A stretch of DNA of 64,000 nt, from the NCBI GenBank assembly GCA_914767715.1, contig OU612070.1, forward strand, positions 21,380,025 through 21,444,024, read 5' to 3'. The notes beneath the pieces are model-generated. The model saw nothing but the letters and a program-made list of their open reading frames with translations. It made no database searches and was not told the DNA's origin. Within the stretch, counting starts at the first letter, position 1; each line of letters begins with the position of its first letter. The position numbers and the translations under genes are program-made. Source of the stretch: Membranipora membranacea. Taxonomy: Eukaryota; Bryozoa; Gymnolaemata; Cheilostomatida; Membraniporidae. This document shows positions 11,530-24,051 of the stretch, piece by piece.

Positions 11530-14500
11530 CACTGAGTTGACAGAGACAAGCGGCTCCCATGTTGATCCAGTAATCCTGGGGTTTGGAGGAAGGCAGGTGT
11601 AAAGCAACCACAAAGTTTGTTGAATGACCTACAATGAGGATGACACAACTATTACACAAGCGTTTGCACTACGTTTACACTACGTTTACACTACGTTTAC
11701 ACTACGTTTACACAACGTCTGGCTTCTGCGTTTGGAAATGCATTTCATTCTTCTGGCATCATGTTTAAAAAGCAATTATTCCAAAAAGTGGTGACATACA
11801 CTTAGTCTATGTGTGCACACGTCAGGTGTGTCCATCAGCGAATAGATGGCAAATCATTCAAAACTCCAACGGTGCCAAAACTATACTATAGTTGTTAACG
11901 AGCTTATCAATAAAACAATGCCAGCTTCGTTTTGTTCTAACGATTGGCGCGGTTACATTGAAATTGGGATTGGAACAGCCTGGCCGTGTATTTCATCAAA
12001 AAAACATCCTTCATCATAAAAAAGTTGGATTTGCAGTGTTTTTTTTGCACAACCACGTGCTTTAGTGGTTACAAAATATGATCGGGACTGGTGGTGAATG
12101 AATGAAAGTGGCAGAAGCCCTCAAGAATGCCATTGATAAAACTAATCATTGTGATCTTCCTTCAATCAATGCGGTCACATTGGTATGTACTTTTGACATG
12201 CGAACCAGGGCTAAAAACACTGCAAGCGATTGAACTCTTGAGTATTTCCAATCCATTCACTTTATATGTCCGTCTGGGATCCACTGACAATTCAGCTGAT
12301 AAGCTCAAAAAAGACAGCCATTACAGGCATCATATGTAAGGAAGATGCCGGGACGCTTTTGGGCCAGGAGAAGACAATTATAGGTCAGCAGGTGGCACTC
12401 ACCAGTGGTGGACAGTGTTCCAGCTCTCAGTGCCATCTTGTACAGTGGTGCGATGTAATCGACATCTTCAGGTATAAAGTCCATCTTCGGCTCCATATGT
12501 AACATAACAAGTGGGGGGTTCATCTCCCCTGCATTAGAATCGGCGAGCTGCATCGTCTCAAAGTCCCATCTGTCGAAGAAGGAGCCAGAAATGTTCAAAT
12601 TTGCCCACAAATGAGCTTGCCAACTAGAACAAGTTTAATCCATTGCCCGTGCATCCCTGTTGCTCCCTTCCACTGGTCAAGCCGCGTGACCAATGGATCG
12701 GGAGCGACTCGGAATGCAGGCAAATGGACCAAACTTGGTCTAGGTGCCAACCGGAGGATGTCAGGGTCACTCTCTAGGTCCGTCTTACTTACATACTAGC
12801 TTTATTTTTGGCACTTTGAGCAGGATGAAAGAGTCTAATTACAAATCCGCATACTTGAAAAATAAACTTAAAAAACACATTTTCTGATCATTACAGTTGA
12901 CTAAACTCTGTGTGTGGTAGAGATGGTTTAGTCCGGTTCCTTGTTATATGACCAGGCATTGTTTGATTGATTAAATTGCTTTTAATATGAAGGTGAATGA
13001 TAAAAATAACTTCTAAAAAAATAATTCAAGGCAAAAATTTACTTTATTTTACTTTCATATATATGAGTCAAATGATACTAGTTTTTAAAGACAGGGTTGT
13101 CGAGCTTGCTCAGGATGTCTTAAAGAAGAGGCTTGAAGATCAGCAGAGCTAATGCAGCTAAGCTCACCAGATGTGCTGGTAAATTTGAACAAGATTTTTA
13201 ATAAATTGTTAAAATGGAAACTGGCGTCAGGAAAGTTACACGTTGAAACTAAAAGTAGCTGTCGATAAGAAAGATAATGCTGGGGAAGAGGGCTGCCTGA
13301 CTACACTCCTGTCACAGCAAAAACATCGCTGCAACATCCTTTACAGAATTAAGATCTGATTATTATTATTAAACCCCTGACTCGTGATTTATCGGCTCTC
13401 GGCCAGCGAATAAAGTAGTTTAATGTGACCCTTAATTAGATTTGTGCGACAAGGAGCAAGGTACGGTGATGTCTTTAAACTTCTTAGATCTACATAATAA
13501 TATATCATCATCACCACCGCGACGTAGGGGTTTGTCACCGTGACAATGTGTACAGAAATCAGGAGGTTGGCGCTAAATCCGATTGATTATATGCAGGATT
13601 AACAGCTGTGATATTAAGATAATCCGCTCAGTAACATGAAGAGCTGCACAAGTTTGGTATAATTCTGTGCTAAACGAGAAAAAATTGCATTGCACAACAC
13701 CAAGCACCTAGATATAGAGCCAAAGATGTCTGCAAATTCCAAAAATTATAATTTGATGTTCATTGCCTATAATTGGAATAGTGAATGATACTAGATATTT
13801 TTACAAATGGTTTGATGAATGAATTGTCACTGATTCATGGTACCCGGCCATAATGCCATGGCCAAAATGCCATTGGGACAAAATGCCATTGCCATAATGC
13901 CATTGTCATAATGCCATGGCCATAATGCCATAGGTGAAAACACCACTGCACAATATACCAATGCCAAAATACCAGTTGTACAAAACGCCAGTTGTGTCAA
14001 AATACCAGTGGATATAAAGCCAGATGTGTCAAAATACCAATGGATATAAAGCCAGATTGGACATAATACCATGCGGGACAACATACCATATCCCAAAATA
14101 CCATTGCCAAAATGCCAAAATATATAACCAAAGGAGATCAAGCCACGTTGTACTTTTTTTTAGTCACATTACAGATGCGGATTGCTCGATCAGAGTAGGG
14201 GGTGGTTCAGTTGGTTAGAGCCATCTCCTTCACTGTTCAAGTCTCGAAGTTTCTACATTTGAATTTTTTTCTCTTGGGGTAGTTGGGCCCCATTGTTCTG
14301 AAGGCTAGTGTGTGTTGCAGAAATTGCAACCAAACATTGCGCCGTCAAGTCGCCAACTCTGTGGGTTATGGCAAGTTAATTGACTCTCTAAATTTGACCA
14401 ACTTTATGTCTTGGCTTGAAGGGTTTTGACTGGTCTTTTCTGATGCTATTACCGGCGTCATGAAGGCTAGCATGATTGCACTCTGGCCCTACCCACACCT

Positions 14501-17500
14501 CCGGTATGAACTTTTTGAACAAGCCTATGCAATTTCTTAACAAGGACCTCTCTCCTCGCTTGTTATTGGTTTTCATAAATTCAAGTTTGTTGGATCAAGC
14601 GTTGTATTCAAGGTTTGTTACCATATTGAAAATATTTTGAATTGAGTATGAAATAAATAAAAGTTTCAAAACTTTATATTCACAAAGCATTTGTAATGGC
14701 ATGATTTTTAGTTTTTCAAAAATATGAGAACTGTGACCCCTGGTTTAATTCCCTTGATGTCACACAGAGTCCTATCTGGCTGTCACTTGCGTGGCCCCAG
14801 AACTCTAATTCTAGATTCTGCTCAATGGCTGGACCGAGTGCTTGTATCATCATCAGGGTTAAATCTAATTCCTTTTTCAGGCTTCTAAAATGTTCATAGA
14901 TAGTTATGCTGTTCCTCTTTCTTCTAAAAAAGTTCCGGAATATGAGCTGTTAATCTTCTGGTTAAAATTGTTGTTCTAGGTCTCAAAAAGGTATTCTCAT
15001 AGTTTATGACAAGACAGTTGGTGATACACCATTCATTTATCAGAGGTAAATTGCTCTTCGTAATTTCAGGTTCAGTGCTAAAATTATTAGGATTGTCAGC
15101 AAAAAAATTTCAATTTAGATCAGGTTATACATTTAAAAGGTCAACATTATAAATTATAAATAGTGCTGGCCGAGAACCGAACCCTACGGAGCACCGATCA
15201 TGACAGGCAGTAAACCGACTTAATTCATTTACCAATACAAACTGTTTTCTATTTAAAAGATAATTTTCCTACAGTCGCTATGAGGGGGATAATATCTGAA
15301 AAAAATATCTGTTTACTTATTAGAACGCTGTGATTTATTGTATCAAAAGCTTTTGAAAGATATAAAATTAAACCCTGGGTGATTCTTCCATCAATAAAAT
15401 GGCCGTAAAGTTGTTCCATTATAATATTGATTGTGTTAGTTGTACTGCGCCCATCTAATACCAAATTTGTTACAATGATTTTTAAATTTCCTCTATGGTT
15501 TTTGAATGCTTATTGCTTATTTTGTGAAGTTTAGTACCCTCTTTGGTGAGTGTAAATCACTGCTTAGGCATCCAAGGTTTCTTGATAGTAGGACGATTAT
15601 GCTTTCTGGCACTAATTTTGTTGCTGGCATTATCAAAGCATGAGCTTGGTTTTCCATTGAAAGTTTGTGTCAGATATTTCTGTAACAATTTTGTTATTGT
15701 ATAATTTCTTATAATAACACATAAATTTATTTTAGTTGTGTTCATCCGTAAGGAATTGTTGATCTGAAATGTTTAAATCTAAGGTGCACATTTTTATGTT
15801 CGGATTTAATAATAGTAATAGATAATATAAAATAATTATTTTGGTTTCACAAATTCTGGTTCGGGATCTAATAAGAATATAAAAATATTGGCTTCAACTC
15901 AACTTGCTTTAGTCTTAAGTCAAAATTTTTTTCAGGATTCCTGTACGCCGACCTGCGCATCACAACAGTGGTGGGTTATATTTTGGCATACATATCGGTA
16001 TAGGAGAATTTTGTTCTACACTACAATAGTCACACATTTCGTTATATTACTTAATTTAATTTACACAAGTTTAGTTATAGTTTGTTATAAGTTTGTCAAT
16101 ATGTTTTCAGTCCGGTGGGTAACAAAATCATTTTTTAATTCGCCAATAGTTCTTAATTTTGTGGCAAAGGTTCTGTATAACAAGTTCTTTGCTGTGTATT
16201 ACAGCTTAAATGCTTGTGCTATCTGAATGATTATTGTTAGATTTTCCATAGTAAATGGGACGTAATTGTGTGTCCTGTGCATTTTACGCAGTCCATTACA
16301 GGTGGAAGGCAACTTTGGTGGTTTATCGTAATTAAACCAGTAAATTTTTGGGTTGAACATATAAAATTCTCAACATTCTTTTTAAATGGAATCAAAAGAA
16401 GTTACATTACATAACTATTTAAGAGAAACAAAAGCTCTGCATAGTAACACCACATTTTGACGAAACGGCTCTGTAGACTATGTAGCTTTCATACCCTCGA
16501 GTAGGAAAACAAATTTTGTTGAATGTGTATATGGTCAGAAGAGATGTTAGAAACTTATCCATATCCATCATCATTTATACTAAATTTAAAACATGAAATT
16601 CAAGTTGTGAACATCCTGTGAGTCACAAGCCCCTATTAAATGGCTTTGCTGAATACTATGGCCATGGCCTACTGTGAAAGTTCATTTTGGGCGAACAGAG
16701 TTTTTCCTTCCTGTTAGTTGTAACTGTAACTTTTTATGCAACTAATAAACACAGAGATAACCTGCTCTATGTTCAATCATCGTAGTCTTATCAATGTCAT
16801 TAGTAAGCATGAGTCTCTAGGGCAGCGATGAGTTAAGACTTGGCTTTCAAAAAAGAATTGGTAATAATCCAAAGTTATTGTCATATTATTCTAAAGAATG
16901 GTTGGGAAATATTTATTACAAGTTACTAGCTCTCAGTTTGTGGATCCCAACAAACCCCAGATATCATTGAAATTGAACGAAGAAACTATGAGACTTGAAC
17001 AGTGAAGGAGATGGCTCTAACCAACTGAACCACCCCCTACTATGATCAAGCAACCCGCAGCTGTAATGTGACTAAAAAAAATACAATGTGGCTTGATCTC
17101 CTTTGGTTATATATTTTGGCATTTTGGCAATAGTATTTTGGGATATGGTATGTTGTCCCGCATGGTATTATGTCCAATCTGGCTTTATATCCACTGGTAT
17201 TTTGACACATCTGGCTTTACATCCACTGGTATTTTGACACAACTGGCGTTTTGTACAACTGGTATTTCGGCATTGGTATATTGTGCAGTGGTGTTTTCAC
17301 CTATGGCATTATGGCCATGGCATTATGACAATGGCATTATGGCAATGGCATTTTGTCCCAATGGCATTTTGGCCATGGCATTTTGACACGGAATCCTGAT
17401 TCATAGTTTCCCATGTAAATACAAAATTCTCACATATCTTGGGAAGACTGATTTTCACTTGGATAGGATTAAGTTAAAGTATTTAAAGAGCCATGAAAAC

Positions 17501-20500
17501 AAATTTGTTTAGAAGTAGTTAAAATTATTATCTCAAAATGTTACAGAGTGTCATATGAACATGCTGGCTGTTAAAAAACTGTGGGAACATAATAAATGTG
17601 TTAAATTAAATCGCATGGACTTATAGACTACTAAGCTCATTAAATAGGCATCAACCTACTGCCTTATGGAACCGTATAGGTGGAATAAAGTAGCTACAAT
17701 AATGATATTGGTGCCACCTTGTAAAACACTAAAGCCTATAATAAAAATACCATCATGTTTGATGTCAAACGTTTGTACTAGTTTCAGTTTGAGAGCTCTA
17801 CCTCACCCAGGGTCGCTGTTGGTGGGTTTTCATTATCATCCACAAATCCCCATTAGCCTCACTTCCACGCAAGGCAGTTCTCATGTTAGGCAAGTGGGGA
17901 GTTCGTTCCAAGGCCACTACTTTGAGTCAGTTTTAACCATAATAATTTATACCTTTAAAGTTTTTAACACTAATATCAGGCAGGTAATAAATAATATTAT
18001 GCTGGTAGATACCTATGTACATTATCAATTGTTTATATTCTAGTGCTTTGAGTTGGATTATTTGAGAGAACCTGCCAGGTGACGCAAATGACAGTCTTAA
18101 AAAACATACGTTTCATAGAACAGAAAGCACTTGTTGGTAGAGGGGGTACAGTGACATGCTTTTGAATTGCACAGACAATAGCATAATTCTACCCAGACTG
18201 CAGCAATGATGGATTGCCAGTTTTTAGTTATTGGGACACATTTCTTCAGATTCCCTGGCAAAGAAAGACAGGATAAATCTACAATTCTTGTGCACCCTAA
18301 AGCAGAACCGACGGCAGCTCAGCCCAATAAATATTACCAAACTTAACCACAAAATTTACCTGCATCCGTCCATGAAAAGGCCGTGTACAATGACACCATC
18401 CTCAGGCATCTCAAGTTCTTTGTCCATCTCCATCTCTTCGCCAAATTTGAGCTCTTCCATGGCTTTTTTAACATCGCTCTGCTGTCTATAGTGTTTCAGT
18501 GGGTGAAACTCGAAAGTTAGATGATCAATTGGTAGGTTGTACTTTCTAGCGTGGTTCTGTAGGGAACCAGTCAGGAAACCTGTAAAAAATAGGAAAACAT
18601 GCTATCAGATGTGACAAGTGGAAACTGTCAGATAATGGATAGTAATAAGGTGAAAGATGGTACCAGCATTCCTGCATGTCACTGTAAGAATTAAGTCAAT
18701 CGGCGTTTTGGAAAACACCATCGAGAGGGACGCCCTATAATTCACATGGTACAAACTAAGGGAAGTAAATAATGTATATAAAGAAAACATCCTGGACTGT
18801 TTCGTCATGATTTTTTGATTGATGTTATAAATCAGCTGTTCCCTGAGTACACTAAACATTTTTCATATCAGGAATTTTTCATTAGGGTAAATACACATGA
18901 CATTTTCGGGTAAGCTTGAACAAGGATAAACAAGGATATGCGTCATTTCAGTGGCTTCATTTCTAATTTGACGCCAGTTATTGGCATACAAATCAAAGTG
19001 GCTCACACAGAATGCTCAATGAAAGTGTGATTGATAAAGTTTGAATAGGAAAATACGTTCCACTACATTGTACGAGTTATAACGTTACATGAACGGACTA
19101 GAATAGATCTTCCTATTGCTTTTACCCTTCAGACCCTGGCTAGTTACTTGGCTTTTAGCCAGACAGCATGATTCAGCCAAATTCCAAGTTTTTCCCGTTT
19201 ATTGTCACTATTAGGATCAACCGAGAAAAACGTGGTAACAGGATTGTCGAATTCAAACCTTGTGGGAAGAAAAATCCAGAGATCCAGAATGATCTCGGCA
19301 CTCCTCTCAAAATCCACTGATGGATAAAGTCAAGCCTCAGAACGAGATCCTGAACCCACGAGGCTAGTGGTTTGAGGGATGGGTAGGCGGCGTTCTCCCA
19401 TTCCTTTGGTACTTGATTGTTGAGGAACGCGGTGTATATGAGCTCTAGAGCGTCACTCATAACAACGATACCCTTGATTGCCTTCAAAAGCTGCTCCAGA
19501 GATGACTGAAAAAAGGATACTCATTAATTAAGCATTTCAACAGCAGACTACTGTCCATTACCATGATACGTCAGCCAACCACCAGATGAGACCTGGAGCA
19601 AAAACTGGAAAAAAGTCGTGACATATTCAAGACGATGTACGCAAGCAGGAAAATTGAGTAGGAGAATTAAACCTCATCAATTAACAAACTTTAGTTTTTA
19701 TCCGATTAAAAAATCTGTGTTTTTTGGCAGTCTGGAGTGCACCATCTGATTACTTTGAATCAGATACAATAAATCGCTAAAGCCCTTGTGAAACAATAGA
19801 ATGATACATAAGGATTATTAGTGATGATGAGACTTCTGTGTACCACCAAACAGGTGATACAAAGTGCGCAGTGACAAGATCTACAGTAGTTTAAGCGCTC
19901 AAACGGTGGCTGTTGGATGTTGGTAGAGGGATTTCAAGTGGTTGATAATGAAATGCCCCTACCACCGTTTGAGTGCTTAAACTAGATCTACAGATAAGAT
20001 ATGCGGTGCCCCGCACACATATTTCTTTCCAGATCCTGGCCATTAATATGTTTTTTATTATTTGAGAGCGTACTATCAGGGCATAATTATAGTCAGCTAA
20101 ATGATGATTAATGATGGATGAGTTTTGTGCCAGACAGGGCCGGGCTACTCCGGACAATTAGTACGGTAGTATGGAATGTGATGGCAATGAGGGTGTGAAA
20201 TCCGTGTCTGGGGCTTCATTATAAACAATGCTGATAAGATACTATTCTATATCCTATTCCAAGAAACAAACTTTTTGAGGATATTATTGGGACACTAGCT
20301 TCCCTTATATCACTAAAATCAGCTATCGCTGGGTAAGAATAGCCTTAGATTCTGATTACAATACCTTAATGACTCTGATGAGTTTGTTATATCTGTCCGT
20401 CTCCTGTGTGAGTACTGTGGTCAGGGAATTCAGTCTACCCTTATCGTCTACCTCAAACATCTCAGAGTTGGCCTCCTCAGTATCCAGTTTGTCGATAATC

Positions 20501-23500
20501 TTACCCAGAACTGCCTCTGCCTGCTCATAAACAATGTCATCGTTGGATTTGCCTCCCCCGCCTGACGACATACGCGGCTGCATTTCCAGTATGGTGTTGA
20601 CCAGGGCATTAGTTTCTGAAATCTGCAAACATAAAAAAAATGACGTAAATAAAAAAAAGCCAGTATGAGTAATGTAATACAAAATTTGGCACCGTTTGAC
20701 TTTTTCTGTAAATTTGAACCTTCAACAAATGAAAAACTATTTGATAGTGTCTGCGTGTGTAAGGCTGTTAAACTCCCATACATCACATGCCTACAATAAT
20801 TTTAAATGTGTTCCCTCATATCATGTCGAACGCATGAGAATTCCATCGTCATAATCATCGTTGGAGCTGTCAAATTTCCCTTTCCTGGCATTAGTATTGG
20901 GAAATAAATTTACACCAGAATATTTATTCAGAGTTGAGAACTTGAGACCACTATATTAGCTTAGCCTATAGATCAATTTATCTACATGAATGAAATACCC
21001 TTTCTCTAATTATCAGTAGATTTCAAGGTACCCTACTTGATGTAACCTGTTTGCCAATTTGTTTGCCAAATTATTTCCCAAGTGTAGAGATAAACTAGGC
21101 ACTACCGGACTTGCACTGTTAATTGAACTGCTGTTGTATGGAGGGGGAGACTGGTTGGAAATTCAGGAAGTTATTTTGATAACATGAAACTCCACAAGAT
21201 CATAGATAACAAGTTGAAAATAGAGATCTTCAAACAAATTTTAAAATTCAATAATAGTAAATTTATGGCGTTTTAGTGTAAGAATGTTTGGCTAACTCAA
21301 AAACGATAATGTGCACTTGTTCCGAGCATAACACCAGTGTGGGAGGGATTAAGGCTATATATATCATAATATCGTTGTTGCGTAAATTGAGTGCGTGGTG
21401 TGAAACCCATCACAAGCAAACAGTCCAACAGATTCAAAATTTTAAATGGCAGTCAAACTTTTCTATATGCTTGTAAAATCCAAAGAAACCTATATAAATA
21501 ACTCTAATGCTCATAATATAATAAACCGTTAATGATATGCTATTCAATTTTCTTTCTGTTTCACTTTTTGTATCTATTTCCTTTTCTGGCACGGAGTGCA
21601 AAACATTTCCAATGACATGACTTTGGTTGCCAATGAAAGTGTATATAATATCTGACCTGGAAAGCAATGTTAGCATTCTCATGGAGGCCGAATATCTCTG
21701 GCTCATCAATAAGTGGCAGCTGATCGATATAAGATCTGTACTCGACTATAGTGTTCATGTTTGGAGCGTAGTAATTGCCCGAGGGTGAGTACTTGTACCC
21801 TTCTTCCAGAGTATGTGGTGCAAAGAACGTCTTCAGAATGGTAGAGAGACATCTTTGATCCCACTTGTCTGTTACTCTTCCACCGTATGTGATCTGGAAG
21901 GATAGAAAGAGGCCGTGCAGTGATTGAATGGTAAAAGATAACTTCGTAATGCTGATCAACAAAGAAAGAAAAAGGCAGTGCACTGATTGAAAGGTAAAAA
22001 AAATGGCTTTGGAATGCTGATCAAAAGGGTATCCTTTTTTGAAATATATAATTGTTGTTTCAGGAATAGAAATATTTGTGTATTTAAATATATTGGCTTC
22101 ACAAGGAAGCATCAGTTCTTTGAATTTTGAGCAAAACAACACACATCGTAATGCCTTGTCACTATTTACCTAATTATTTTTTTACTTGGCACCTGCAGCT
22201 GTGGCCGCACGCCAATGTCACAGGCAGTATATTGTCATTTTGATACTTTCTTCAGCAATTTTGAGCCACCAAGAAAAGGAAAAGTGACACAGGATGAACT
22301 TTAGTCACCATGGAGCCAACATATGACTTAAATATACAATTAAGTGATCTTCACCACAAAATTAATGGTGCCACTCTGGTGACCAACCTATAGGTTCTCT
22401 GTCACTTTCAGACACGCCGCGGCTCGTCCAAAGGCACATGAGCAATGAGACCACCGCTCTTGCCTCATTAGGAAATTCGCAAGCCAAATTAACTAAATTG
22501 AAAGTTGTTAATGGTGCTTGGAGTGGTGTGACCCCCGCTGGTACAGAGAATGTGTTGCATCACAAGACATCAGTGTCACTCAACTGACTACGTGAGATGT
22601 TATGTGGAGTTTTATAGATAGTATGAGGCATGGGCATAGACAATAAGTCTATCCATAAATCTCATTTCAACTAGAAGGAGGGGTGTAACGCCACCCTTCA
22701 CTTTGAAGTTTGGCTAGGTTGTCATCGGTTGGATGTAAAGCAAAAACTTTAAGTTATTTACAAACGTTTTTAAACGCATTCCAGAGGAATTTAATTTCGT
22801 TCAGTCGGGTTTGACACTATGACACGTGGACGAATAAGACTATATATTTGATGATGTAGAAAAAAGGCCTGCCCGACATAAATAACCCAAACCATAATGG
22901 TTACTTTTGGAATTTTAACTGTTTAAATCCTAAGGTAAAGGTAAGAAAGTATAAGGTACCCAACACATTATACAACTTTCTCACAGCATCTGCCAGAAAA
23001 TTCTGATTGGTCTTTTATTCAAAGATTTTGAGTACAAAACATTTGAGATTTTCGAAAATCCTTTTCCACCATAAGTCACTTCATTGTGCTCCATCCTTGA
23101 TGAAAGCAACCAATAAAATCTTATCTTCTCTTCACAGCTCCAATAGTATGTTGAAATAAGCGTTAGCTTCATTCTGCAGTATGATATGAACCACACTGAT
23201 TGAGAACAATGGTGCTGTGCATGGAGTGGCACAGTGCCACCAGCAAACTGTTACTGCAGCGCTTCCACATATCAATTCAGGAAATAAAATGGAAGTGTTT
23301 TCAGAATGACCGTTGTTTCATCACAGTAATAAATATAAAACTGTAACTGTTTAGCTGTCATGATGGCACAAAGCGGGAATCAATTTTAGTATGATTGATG
23401 GTTCTAACTTCTAGATACCAGAGCCGTGTCTCAGGTAAAGTGTGTCCCGGATAAAAGCTGGCATGGAAATTCAACTATCCATCAATTATAAACCAATAAA

Positions 23501-24051
23501 ACTCATTTGGAACTTCATTGTTAGAAGGTAGAGTGCCTCAACACATGAAATAACATATGAACAGGTGGGAACACGTTGTAGTAACAAGGCATGACAATGA
23601 GTATCCCACAATGCAATATTCTGAATACCCCAGACTCATTAGGTCAATAATAACATACTCCAAATTGCCCTGATATTTATGGGAATTCCGAATTAGAGTT
23701 GGAATGTGAGGGTTAATACACTTCAATGTCACACACAGCACACTGATACATAAACTGTGCTTACAACATATGTACGTACATTCATATGTACGTACATACA
23801 TACATGCATATGTACATACATAAGTACATACATACATATATATAAATGTACATACATACATAGGTACATACATAAGTATGTACATACATACGTACTGATA
23901 CATACATTAGAAGATACAGTCGTACACACATGCCCTAAGTACATACCTCTCCTGTGATATAGATGAGGGTATCCCAGGGTATCACTCCCTCAGCACAGAA
24001 CATCTGCTGGTTCAGCAGAGCGCATTCTCTGTCTGCATCACTGAATGGATA
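11525..24051 (-). CDS. DNAH6: DNAH6 exons 67-73: C-terminal domain
   Basis: Exons at 23947-24051, 21657-21893, 20365-20622, 19259-19505, 18360-18579, 12403-12569 and 11525-11628 encode residues 3770-4214. Landmarks are [42 protein letters not shown], a [23 protein letters not shown] block, [34 protein letters not shown] and the ending [15 protein letters not shown]. Exon 72 starts after the pyrimidine-rich acceptor at 12570-12571, joining DGC to RWDFE. Exon 73 completes the protein with HSTNFVV, so the gene is not truncated even though a 5.8-kb intron full of repeats interrupts it. Confidence 0.95.

Larger units (their letters stand above)
13839..17395. mobile_element. 3.56-kb long-TIR element with 9-bp target duplication
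   Basis: The segment begins and ends with roughly 400-bp inverted copies of the same sequence (13839 to about 14255, and about 16980 to 17395). It is flanked by the direct 9-mer CTGATTCAT at 13830-13838 and 17396-17404. Terminal inverted repeats reaching the duplicated 9-mer show insertion as one unit. Long TIRs with 9-bp target duplication are typical of Mutator-like or foldback elements. No transposase is recognisable inside; the core holds a dead non-LTR remnant, so the element is non-autonomous. It sits in DNAH6 intron 71. Confidence 0.75.

Noticed and set aside
13827-14141. 104-codon open frame in the left TIR arm (and its twin at 17093-17386)
   Set aside because: Composition simply mirrors the minisatellite unit (repeated MAL/GIL/MAF); no start context, splice sites or homology. 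Treated as part of the transposon arm.
14191-14243. Functional tRNA gene in the TIR arm
   Set aside because: Only A and B boxes match; the anticodon arm is truncated and the acceptor stem does not pair, so it is tRNA-derived, not a tRNA.
21561-22142. 193-codon minus frame
   Set aside because: Only 21657-21893 is real (DNAH6 exon 68); the ends are read-through into introns including a dispersed repeat.
22278-22411. Weak inverted repeat AAAGTGACACAG / CTCTGTCACTTT
   Set aside because: Only about 12 bp with a mismatch, no flanking duplication; may be chance.
23538-23957. Open frames of Tyr/Cys/Met/Val repeats on both strands
   Set aside because: Translation of a TACA/GTAC microsatellite; not a gene.
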